This document shows positions 24,267 through 28,751 of a stretch of DNA of 28,751 nt, in pieces; within the stretch, counting starts at the first letter, position 1; each line of letters opens with the position of its first letter. The notes under the pieces were generated by a model that worked only from the letters and a program-made list of their open reading frames with translations, searched no databases and had not been told where the DNA came from. Position numbers and translations under genes: made by a program. The stretch is from a virus, in IMG/VR virus record IMGVR_UViG_3300046167_000171, positions 1 to 28,751 of that record, one strand, 5' to 3'.

Positions 24267-24422
24267 CTAAGACATATTAGAAAGTAATTCTTTGAGGTAT
24301 TTCTTTTGCTCTTGTAACTCCTTGCGGCGTTCTTCAAGAGCCTCTATCCTATAGGACACAGTCCTTGATTCTTCACGGATAAGATTTATCCTAGTGTGCA
24401 GTCTCTCGATGTTATCGTTCAT
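24267..24422 (-). CDS. 51-residue coiled-coil mini-protein
   Basis: A 51-residue, highly charged helical protein (NIERLHTRINLIREESRTVS, then EALEERRKELQEQKKYLKEL) with a clear heptad pattern, so probably a coiled-coil dimer. It is the last gene of the leftward operon. Its ATG overlaps the stop of the preceding gene by one base, and the convergent terminator lies 34 bases beyond its stop. Short coiled-coil proteins of this kind can be regulators or spanin parts, but no signal or membrane segment is present. Its function is unknown. Confidence 0.68.
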   Translation of the reverse strand: MNDNIERLHTRINLIREESRTVSYRIEALEERRKELQEQKKYLKELLSNMS

Positions 24423-24568
24423 TAGCTCTTAGTTATTTGTAGGCTTAGGGTAAATTTCAAGAACCCTACTGATAGCCAAATAATTCTGTCCCCTTTGAGT
24501 CCATCAACCTCTACGAAGATAGAAGGAATGATATAGATTTCGGGCACCTTGAATATATGTAATCTCAT
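24422..24568 (-). CDS. 48-residue protein coupled to the nuclease gene
   Basis: A 48-residue protein (MRLHIFKVPEIYIIPSIFVE, then DGLKGDRIIWLSVGFLKFTL) that looks like a small beta fold. A start at 24568 gives an ATGA overlap with the upstream nuclease stop, the pattern used throughout this phage. The frame is open further upstream to an ATG at 24673, but that extension would lie wholly inside the nuclease gene and is less likely. No family is recognised. Confidence 0.65.
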   Translation of the reverse strand: MRLHIFKVPEIYIIPSIFVEVDGLKGDRIIWLSVGFLKFTLSLQITKS

Positions 24569-24972
24569 AAATGTAAAATAGTTGCGTCCTTTGCCGAGAG
24601 GTATCCTATTGGCTTCTCCGACTTCCCTTGTTTTGTGAACTCTGTGGAGTTCGGTAATAGTTTCGTAGTCCATTTGAAATCATAATCCTTTCTAGTTAAT
24701 TTGCTGATGTTGTAAAGATAAACAGTTTTGTTTACTTCCGTCAAGAAAATAAAATCCTTTTTAAGATTTTTTGCTATCTCCATATTGGAGTTGTACTTGA
24801 TGGCTTCTATGAACCACGGATCCCAAAATTCAGATCTGCACTTCACTTCGATAATGTATTTGTCACACTCGAAATCGAATGGACTAAACTGGTCTTCTGG
24901 TTCTATCAGAGTTCCCAGTTGGGGGTAGAGTTTTTCGAGTCCTCTTGCGACTGCTCTTTCTTTATCCTTCAT
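24565..24972 (-). CDS. PD-(D/E)XK nuclease (resolvase-like endonuclease)
   Basis: A 135-residue nuclease. An acidic helix (ERAVARGLEKLYPQLG) is followed by the PD-(D/E)XK core: Asp33 in PFDFE, and Glu42 and Lys44 in YIIEVKCR. The rest alternates helices and strands, ending in KPIGYLSAKDATI. Proteins with this layout cut branched or replicating phage DNA (Holliday-junction resolvase or exonuclease type), consistent with neighbouring DnaB and ERF genes. The ATG at 24972 has no Shine-Dalgarno. It lies 9 bases after a branched RNA structure (24982-25046) that begins at a predicted promoter start, so expression may be controlled by that leader. The ATGA overlap couples it to the next gene. Confidence 0.72.
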   Translation of the reverse strand: MKDKERAVARGLEKLYPQLGTLIEPEDQFSPFDFECDKYIIEVKCRSEFWDPWFIEAIKYNSNMEIAKNLKKDFIFLTEVNKTVYLYNISKLTRKDYDFKWTTKLLPNSTEFTKQGKSEKPIGYLSAKDATILHL

Positions 24973-25046
24973 AAATTAAAAGATGTAGGCGGCGAAAGGG
25001 AATATGATTAACCCACCACCGTCTTAATAGGCGGACTACCTACATC
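24973..25046 (-). promoter_or_regulatory. Structured 5' leader (possible cis-regulatory RNA or attenuator) of the nuclease gene
   Basis: On the - strand, GATGTAGG (25046-25039) pairs perfectly with CCTACATC (24989-24982). Inside, CCGCC/GGTGG (25034-25030 with 25020-25016, one G-U) form a second stem with a 9-base loop, and GGG/CCC (25014-25012 with 25000-24998) a weak third, so a three-way junction is possible. The closing stem is followed by TTTTAATTT and then the ATG of the nuclease gene. The layout could be an attenuator or a riboswitch-like element; I do not recognise a known class. Confidence 0.5.
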
Positions 25047-25051
25047 AAAGT

Positions 25052-25081
25052 ATTATATAAACAGACCTTTATTAGTGTAGA
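25052..25081 (-). promoter_or_regulatory. Sigma-70-like promoter for the nuclease gene and its leader
   Basis: On the - strand a perfect -10 TATAAT lies at 25057-25052, and TCTACA (4 of 6 matches to TTGACA) at 25081-25076 with an 18-base spacer. The predicted start, about 7 bases on, falls at the first bases of the GATGTAGG stem. The promoter lies in the last codons and stop of the helicase gene. Confidence 0.55.
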
Positions 25082-26387
25082 ACTTGAACTTACCTTTTAC
25101 GTCTCTCTCTCCTTCTCTGTTCTTTGCTACGTTGTACTTCATACTGATATAAGATCCTAATCCGTCAAGTCTTTTCGATGCTTCTATGTCATCATTTTCT
25201 GCCCACATAAGAATGATAACATCTGCATCATTCTCAATATCGCCGGAATCCTTGAGGTCGTAGATAGCTAGACCACCTTCTCTTCTGGCACCCTCACGGT
25301 TTACTTGAGAGAGGAGTAACACTCCTATGTTTAACTCAAGTGCAAGTTGCTTGATAGTGTGAGAGATATTGGCTACTGCATCGTTCTTTGATTGGTTCTT
25401 GTTACTGAATGGAATCAGCTGTAGATAATCTATTACCAATAGCTTTACTCCATATCTGCGAACCATAGTCCTAGCGTGAGAACAAAGCTCTCCAATGTTC
25501 TTGATGCTGTGCACTGTATAGATGGGCATATCCTTTAGGCTATCGCATCCTTCCCTAATCTTTTTCATCTTGTCATCAGCAATTACTTTGTCCTTAATTT
25601 GCCGTAGGTTCGCCCCGGATTTGCAAGTGAGGATACGTTTAAGGACTTGCTTTTGAGGCATCTCTAGGCTAAATACGCCGCATTTAGTGCCATCCTTGTA
25701 GGCTGATCGAGCTACAATATTTAGGGCTAACTGGGATTTACCACAAGATGTAGGAGCAGAGATAACCACAACCTCGCCGGCACCGATACCTCCGTTACCT
25801 AGCTTATCGTCTAAGTGTGGGATGTGGGTCTTGACTACGTCCTCTGTCCATTCGCCGGATAACTGTTGCTCGAACTCTGTTTGAAGTTCTTCAACGGCGT
25901 TACTAATGGTCATATCAAAACCAGTTGTGGTCTCTAAGTCCAAAAGACTACTCTCTACATCACCTCGGATTGTTTCCGTTTCTTCGGATTCGTCCTCGGC
26001 TTTCTCAAGAGCAACCTTGAAAGTTCTTATCATCTTGCGAAGGTTTGATTTCTCCTTCACAACATTGGCACAATTTTGAGCATCTAAAGTAGATGTGTGC
26101 TTTTCCATTAAAGTGCTTATCATTGTCATTCCGTCAACGTCCTCAAAGCTAGAGGAACGTTTAAGCTCCTCTATCAATGAGATTTCGTTTAAGGGTTCGC
26201 CCTTTTGGGCGAGTGAACTGACACTTTTAAAAACTAAGTTATGTCTAAAAAGATAAAAGTCATCTGCCTTTATCTTGTGAGCTATGCTGTCGTAGAAGTC
26301 ACTGCTTCCGTCAGCCAGACAGTGAGCAAGGACTCTCTCCTCGGCATCCACATTCTTTGGTATCTTTAATTCGTTTTCTTCCATCAT
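25053..26387 (-). CDS. dnaB: Replicative DNA helicase, DnaB family
   Basis: A 444-residue hexameric helicase that unwinds phage DNA at the fork. The N-terminal helical domain (IPKNVDAEERVLAHCLADGS, about residues 9-28, then DDFYLFRHNLVF) is the classic DnaB start. A linker follows (residues 110-170). The RecA-like domain has Walker A APTSCGKS (211-218), the catalytic Glu region VFSLEMP (238-244), Walker B LLVIDY (316-321), LLLSQVNR (357-364) and the C-terminal DLKDSGDIENDADVIIL (377-393). The length is normal for phage DnaB. The start is ATG 26387 or the next Met; no strong Shine-Dalgarno is seen. It overlaps the upstream small gene by 77 bases. No primase domain is fused. Confidence 0.95.
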   Translation of the reverse strand: MMEENELKIPKNVDAEERVLAHCLADGSSDFYDSIAHKIKADDFYLFRHNLVFKSVSSLAQKGEPLNEISLIEELKRSSSFEDVDGMTMISTLMEKHTSTLDAQNCANVVKEKSNLRKMIRTFKVALEKAEDESEETETIRGDVESSLLDLETTTGFDMTISNAVEELQTEFEQQLSGEWTEDVVKTHIPHLDDKLGNGGIGAGEVVVISAPTSCGKSQLALNIVARSAYKDGTKCGVFSLEMPQKQVLKRILTCKSGANLRQIKDKVIADDKMKKIREGCDSLKDMPIYTVHSIKNIGELCSHARTMVRRYGVKLLVIDYLQLIPFSNKNQSKNDAVANISHTIKQLALELNIGVLLLSQVNREGARREGGLAIYDLKDSGDIENDADVIILMWAENDDIEASKRLDGLGSYISMKYNVAKNREGERDVKGKFKFYTNKGLFI

Positions 26388-26538
26388 CTATTTGTTCTTT
26401 CATAACCCTTAGGCATTGTCCTAAATATCTAAGGTGATTCTTTTTTTCGCTTTCAATTTTGTTTTCAGTTGCCTCATTCTGTAAGTGTATTGCGAGGTCA
26501 ACTCCGTCATATAGATTGTTAAGAAGTTTATTAGTCAT
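26311..26538 (-). CDS. Small protein upstream of, and overlapping, the helicase gene
   Basis: A 75-residue charged helical protein (LLNNLYDGVDLAIHLQNEAT, then EKKNHLRYLGQCLRVMKEQI) with a short Cys-containing tail (ECGCRGESPCSLSG). Its last 25 codons overlap the start of the helicase gene in another frame. Because the helicase must start near its present ATG to keep the conserved N-terminus, the overlap is real if this gene is real. A TATGATAATAC sequence lies a few bases upstream of its ATG. The helical body looks coding; the Cys-rich tail, encoded within the overlap, may be only a by-product of the shared bases. Its function is unknown; coupling to the helicase suggests a replication role. 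Confidence 0.55.
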   Translation of the reverse strand: MTNKLLNNLYDGVDLAIHLQNEATENKIESEKKNHLRYLGQCLRVMKEQIDDGRKRIKDTKECGCRGESPCSLSG

Positions 26539-26568
26539 AGAGTATTATCATATCATTTGAGTCCATTT

Positions 26569-26922
26569 TTAGTTTTGTATATCGTCCAATTCTTTTGGTA
26601 ACTCGTTGTCCTCTATGGCTTTAACAGTCCATAGCCAACAAGCCATATTCCAAAGTACTGCCCCGAAGTGGTCTTCGGTAGCGTCCTTATCTCTGCATTG
26701 CATAAGATGTCTGTACGCCGCATCACAGTACCTAGAGGTAGGAATACCCTTCCTCCAATTATCAGCTCCGTACTTAGTAGCTCCGTCCTCGAAGCGTCTA
26801 GCCATTGCCATAATTGCACAAGTGGGTATCATACTGGGCATACCTTTGCCCTTCATAGAGTCTCGAACCGCCCCCGTATCGAAGGCGGTTCTAGCTCCAG
26901 AGTCTGGTAAAGTAGAAGACAT
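26569..26922 (-). CDS. dATP/dGTP diphosphohydrolase-like protein (DUF5664 type)
   Basis: A 117-residue protein of the family often annotated as dATP/dGTP diphosphohydrolase (PF18909). Visible family features are the N-terminal FDTGAVRDSMKGKGMP, the helix ARRFEDGATKYGADNWRKGI (residues 41-60), SRYCDAAYRHLMQC, EDHFGAVLWNMACWLW and a C-terminal LPKELDD. The acidic residues of the central helices would bind metal and nucleotide. Such enzymes adjust deoxynucleotide pools during phage replication, and relatives accompany the base-Z pathway in some phages. No purZ gene is visible in this window, so a Z genome is not supported here. Its ATG overlaps the DUF736-like stop by one base. Confidence 0.75.
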   Translation of the reverse strand: MSSTLPDSGARTAFDTGAVRDSMKGKGMPSMIPTCAIMAMARRFEDGATKYGADNWRKGIPTSRYCDAAYRHLMQCRDKDATEDHFGAVLWNMACWLWTVKAIEDNELPKELDDIQN

Positions 26923-27149
26923 TAGAAAGGATCTTCTTCAGTCGCTACTGCTTCTTTCTTAGTCTGCTTCTGAGATTCAGAAACTGATAGAGAGAAGTAT
27001 TTGCCAACCTTGTCACTTGTTTTAACCCAAGCGGCTAGTTGGTAGTCTGTGCCTCCAACGTTGATAGTTCCACGAAAGTCTGGTTGACGTTCGTTTTCTT
27101 TATCGTTCTTGAATAGGGCACCTTTATCTGTATTATCGTATTTACTCAT
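26922..27149 (-). CDS. DUF736-like small protein
   Basis: A 75-residue protein starting MSKYDNTDKGALFKNDKENE, then FRGTINVGGTDYQLAAWVKT and GKYFSLSV. This is the shape of DUF736 (PF05284) proteins: an N-terminal DNTNxGALFKN motif and a small beta fold carrying a single-strand-binding-like WxKxSxKxGxxYxSLSV segment. The C-terminal tail is Lys/Gln then acidic (EEDPF), reminiscent of the acidic tips of single-strand DNA-binding proteins. Its location beside the ERF annealing protein and before the helicase fits a role on single-stranded DNA, but the family's function is not settled. A TATAAT-like sequence lies in the AT-rich gap before its ATG. Confidence 0.75.
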   Translation of the reverse strand: MSKYDNTDKGALFKNDKENERQPDFRGTINVGGTDYQLAAWVKTSDKVGKYFSLSVSESQKQTKKEAVATEEDPF

Positions 27150-27173
27150 TGTTATTATTATTATATATTAAAA

Positions 27174-27659
27174 TTACATTAGTCCATCAAAGGCATCTGT
27201 CTTTTGGACTGCTTTGGTGGGTGTCTTAGATTTAGCAACGGCTTTCGGTTGGGACTTGCCGTGATCGTTAGTAGCGTCCGGGTCTTTTGTATCATCGATA
27301 CATAATAGACCATTGAGAGCGTACTTACGAGCGTAAGAACTAGCAGAGCCAGTAATCTGTGCATCGTCCATACCTTTCTTTACTTCTGCTTCACGAGCAA
27401 AAGCGGTAGTCTCGATGTAGTCATCTGTATCTGTGTTACCTAGTTTAGCAGTAGCCTTTACGTATACTCGTCCACCTACCTCAACAACTTCATCGATTAA
27501 CATTAAGGTAGCCTCGAACTTTGATAGTAGAGGTTTGACTGCTTCGAGAATGTCTTCAGCTGATCTGTATTTGTATCCGCCGAATTTATTCGTTTGCCCC
27601 TTAGGAGCTTTGAGATTCGTTTGAATCCCTTGTAGTTTTTGTGCTATGTTTTTACTCAT
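27174..27659 (-). CDS. ERF-family single-strand annealing protein
   Basis: A 161-residue recombinase of the ERF superfamily (PF04404). Residues 1-115 carry the family pattern: a helical start (IAQKLQGIQTNLKAPKGQTN), the motif FGGYKYRSAEDILEAVKPLL, strands with GRVYVKATAKL, and the diagnostic ITGSASSYARKYALNGLLCI followed by DDTKDPDA. The last 35 residues are a Lys/Pro/Thr linker with an acidic-hydrophobic tip (DAFDGLM). It promotes strand annealing in phage recombination and repair, probably with the nearby endonuclease VII-like and PD-(D/E)XK proteins. Its start overlaps the end of the endonuclease VII-like gene by 8 bases, suggesting an operon. Confidence 0.9.
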   Translation of the reverse strand: MSKNIAQKLQGIQTNLKAPKGQTNKFGGYKYRSAEDILEAVKPLLSKFEATLMLIDEVVEVGGRVYVKATAKLGNTDTDDYIETTAFAREAEVKKGMDDAQITGSASSYARKYALNGLLCIDDTKDPDATNDHGKSQPKAVAKSKTPTKAVQKTDAFDGLM

Positions 27660-28098
27660 AATTTCCTTTCAGTATTTTTTTGTATAAATCTGTTCTCTCT
27701 TTTGCGTTGGAACATTTCGAGATGTCGTCTCTGTTTGTGCCGAATTTTAAGAGGATGTCAAGTTGTAAATCCTTGTTTAGTGAAAAAAATCTTTTGTACA
27801 GTTGGCGGAATCCTTCTGGGTGAATCAAGCGAGTGTCTTCTTGTTCAAGATACGAAGCCATATTACGTAGGATAGTGGGCAGAGATGCCTTCTTAGCACC
27901 ACGAGAAAGCCTCTTGAAGGCGTTTTCTATACGACCCAGAAAGGCATTACCTTCTGATGACACAACGCCCCTTACAAAGCCACTGGTGTGGTCGTGATCT
28001 ACTACCCAATTCGAGGTTTTGTACTCAACAAGTGGGCATTTCGTGGGTGCATTCTTCTTTCTCCACTGTGCTAATTTACTTTGAGGTAGGTACTTCAT
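27652..28098 (-). CDS. Endonuclease VII-like protein with degenerate zinc site
   Basis: A 148-residue protein of the recombination endonuclease VII family (PF02945), which resolves branched DNA before packaging. The catalytic segment WVVDHDHTSGFVRGV (about residues 31-45) is intact, and Asn51 in GNAFLG matches the conserved Asn of the active site. However, the zinc knuckles normally flanking it are lost: CPLV (21-24) replaces C-x-x-C, and VSSEGN (46-51) replaces the second C-x-x-C-N. Only one of four usual zinc Cys remains. The rest (residues 60-148) is helical and may provide dimer contacts. It overlaps the HNH gene by one base and ERF by 8. Activity is uncertain. Confidence 0.75.
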   Translation of the reverse strand: MKYLPQSKLAQWRKKNAPTKCPLVEYKTSNWVVDHDHTSGFVRGVVSSEGNAFLGRIENAFKRLSRGAKKASLPTILRNMASYLEQEDTRLIHPEGFRQLYKRFFSLNKDLQLDILLKFGTNRDDISKCSNAKERTDLYKKILKGNYE

Positions 28099-28463
28099 TA
28101 GTAATCGTCTGTTAATCTATGGCAGTTAGCACACAGAAGCTCACACTTCTTTAGTTCTTCTTTCAGTAAATTAAAAGATGTTCTTAGATTCGATATTGTA
28201 TCCCTCTTTGTAGTGGGATCAATATGATGGCAATCAAATTGCTGGGACTTACCCTCGAATCCACATCGGTTGCATTTCCATCCGCCGAAATATTCCTCAA
28301 TGATACCTTGGTATCTTAAGGATTGTCCCTTGTTCTCACAAGTCTTACAGCTTGGCTTATATTTCTTTGTGCCGTTCGGCGTAGTACCATTTCCGTAGAA
28401 CTGGTCTAGAGGTAATTCTTCGTTGCAAGTTTTGCAAACTTTAGTATCAATAGTGGCTATCAT
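28098..28463 (-). CDS. HNH endonuclease with zinc ribbons
   Basis: A 121-residue HNH nuclease. An N-terminal zinc knuckle pairs CKTC (10-13) with CKTC (39-42). A second region has CNRC (64-67) and CHH (78-80), the latter being the catalytic HNH histidines in FDCHHIDP. A final CELLCANCHR (107-116) supplies the last metal ligands. The pattern is that of small phage HNH proteins that nick or cut DNA, either in packaging and recombination or as homing endonucleases. It lies directly upstream of the endonuclease VII-like gene (stop and start overlap by one base) rather than inside another gene, so a phage-function nuclease is somewhat more likely than a homing invader. Confidence 0.82.
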   Translation of the reverse strand: MIATIDTKVCKTCNEELPLDQFYGNGTTPNGTKKYKPSCKTCENKGQSLRYQGIIEEYFGGWKCNRCGFEGKSQQFDCHHIDPTTKRDTISNLRTSFNLLKEELKKCELLCANCHRLTDDY

Positions 28464-28660
28464 TATTCTGTGGGTAATTCGTTGACTTCTAGGATTTGTA
28501 CTCTAGCACCTTTCTTAGTTGTGCCGTATCCGTCTTTACTTGGTTTAGTAGGACAGATGTATTTAACTGCTTGGGCTTTATCATTTGCCCATCGAACTTG
28601 GTATCCTCGATAGTCCGATGGCATATCGAAGTGCCGGTATAATATTTCAAACTTTCTCAT
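28463..28660 (-). CDS. Small basic protein between methyltransferase and HNH genes
   Basis: A 65-residue protein (MRKFEILYRHFDMPSDYRGY, then QVRWANDKAQAVKYICPTKP) with mixed alpha/beta character, basic in the middle and acidic at the end (ILEVNELPTE). It overlaps the methyltransferase stop by 4 bases (ATGA) and the HNH start by 1 base, so it is probably translated from the same transcript. The short RWANDKAQAVKY helix looks like a small regulatory or DNA-binding fold, but I recognise no family. Confidence 0.65.
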   Translation of the reverse strand: MRKFEILYRHFDMPSDYRGYQVRWANDKAQAVKYICPTKPSKDGYGTTKKGARVQILEVNELPTE

Positions 28661-28751
28661 AGTACCCTTTTGATAAGTGTTTCAAATGCTTTAGCAGCAG
28701 TCTGTGGTACTACTCCATTTCCGAGAAGTCGAAGTCTGTCCACCCTACTGG
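28657..28751 (-). CDS. C5-cytosine DNA methyltransferase, C-terminal fragment (cut by window edge)
   Basis: Only the last 30 residues are in the window: SRVDRLRLLGNGVVPQTAAK and a short helix AFETLIKRVL. The RLRLLGNGVVPQ segment is the final conserved block (motif X region) of C5-cytosine DNA methyltransferases, which transfer a methyl group from S-adenosylmethionine to cytosine. Phage enzymes of this kind usually protect phage DNA from host restriction. The stop overlaps the next ATG (ATGA). The rest of the gene lies beyond the right edge, so neither its catalytic Cys nor its length can be judged. Confidence 0.75.
   Translation of the reverse strand, partial: SRVDRLRLLGNGVVPQTAAKAFETLIKRVL

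Noticed and set aside
24569-24673. Longer 83-residue version of the 48-residue gene
   Set aside because: The extra 35 codons overlap the PD-(D/E)XK nuclease in another frame, while the internal ATG gives the ATGA coupling used elsewhere in this phage.
24982-25046. tRNA gene on the - strand
   Set aside because: The 65-base element has an acceptor-like outer stem, but there is no T-stem of five pairs adjoining the acceptor, no D-arm pattern and no anticodon loop.
26606-26962. 118-residue + strand frame
   Set aside because: It is antisense to the dATP/dGTP diphosphohydrolase-like gene, which matches a known family, and has no ribosome-binding site.
1-28751. Integrase, lysogeny repressor or attachment site
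   Set aside because: None is visible, but the window does not cover the whole genome, so a temperate life style is unsupported rather than excluded.

Overview
The window is most of the genome of a tailed double-stranded DNA bacteriophage with podovirus-like architecture. The evidence is a terminase pair, portal, scaffold and SU10-like major capsid protein, a T7-type nozzle-like tail protein, a tail fibre and three long helical internal (ejection) proteins, with no tape measure, sheath or tail-tube genes. Base composition is AT-rich and codon use looks uniform, so I see no host DNA flanks, integrase, tRNA or CRISPR array. The host cannot be named. One gene carries a textbook PEP-CTERM sorting tail, which points to a Gram-negative host with an exosortase (Verrucomicrobiota, Planctomycetota, Proteobacteria and some cyanobacteria are known carriers). 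The small protein families resemble those of marine phages.

Layout. Bases 196-24192 are on the + strand and form the late region in this order: small terminase, a small acidic protein, large terminase, a small gene, portal, a phage-type lysozyme, a small helical gene, scaffold, major capsid protein, a strong terminator (8097-8134), head-tail connector genes, a lectin-like surface protein, a lysis/membrane cassette (two membrane proteins including a 3TM-type holin, a disordered protein, a one-helix protein, the PEP-CTERM protein), six tiny lysine-rich genes in a chain of overlapping start/stop codons, the nozzle-like protein, the tail fibre, and three internal virion proteins. Bases 24267-28751 are on the - strand and form the early/replication region. 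In transcription order this is the end of a C5-cytosine methyltransferase, a small gene, an HNH nuclease, an endonuclease VII-like protein, an ERF single-strand annealing protein, a DUF736-like protein, a dATP/dGTP diphosphohydrolase-like protein, a small gene, a DnaB helicase, a PD-(D/E)XK nuclease and two tiny genes. The two arms converge on a hairpin at 24197-24233.

How the genes fit together. The right arm supplies replication (DnaB), recombination and resolution (ERF plus several nucleases), nucleotide-pool editing and DNA methylation. The left arm builds and packages the head, attaches a short tail, ejects the internal proteins with the DNA and lyses the cell.

Points that stand out: (1) five single-base frame interruptions packed into the two terminase genes within 1.3 kb, plus one in the tail fibre; (2) a phage gene with a PEP-CTERM tail but no signal peptide; (3) a three-copy 21-base motif, TTGAYAC-N6-TAWWATAY, just upstream of the portal, scaffold and a connector-region gene; (4) a promoter followed at its predicted start by a branched RNA structure ahead of the PD-(D/E)XK nuclease; (5) octapeptide and 11-residue repeats in the first ejection protein; (6) an endonuclease VII-like protein that has lost most of its zinc ligands. 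All assignments come from reading the sequence; no database search was run.
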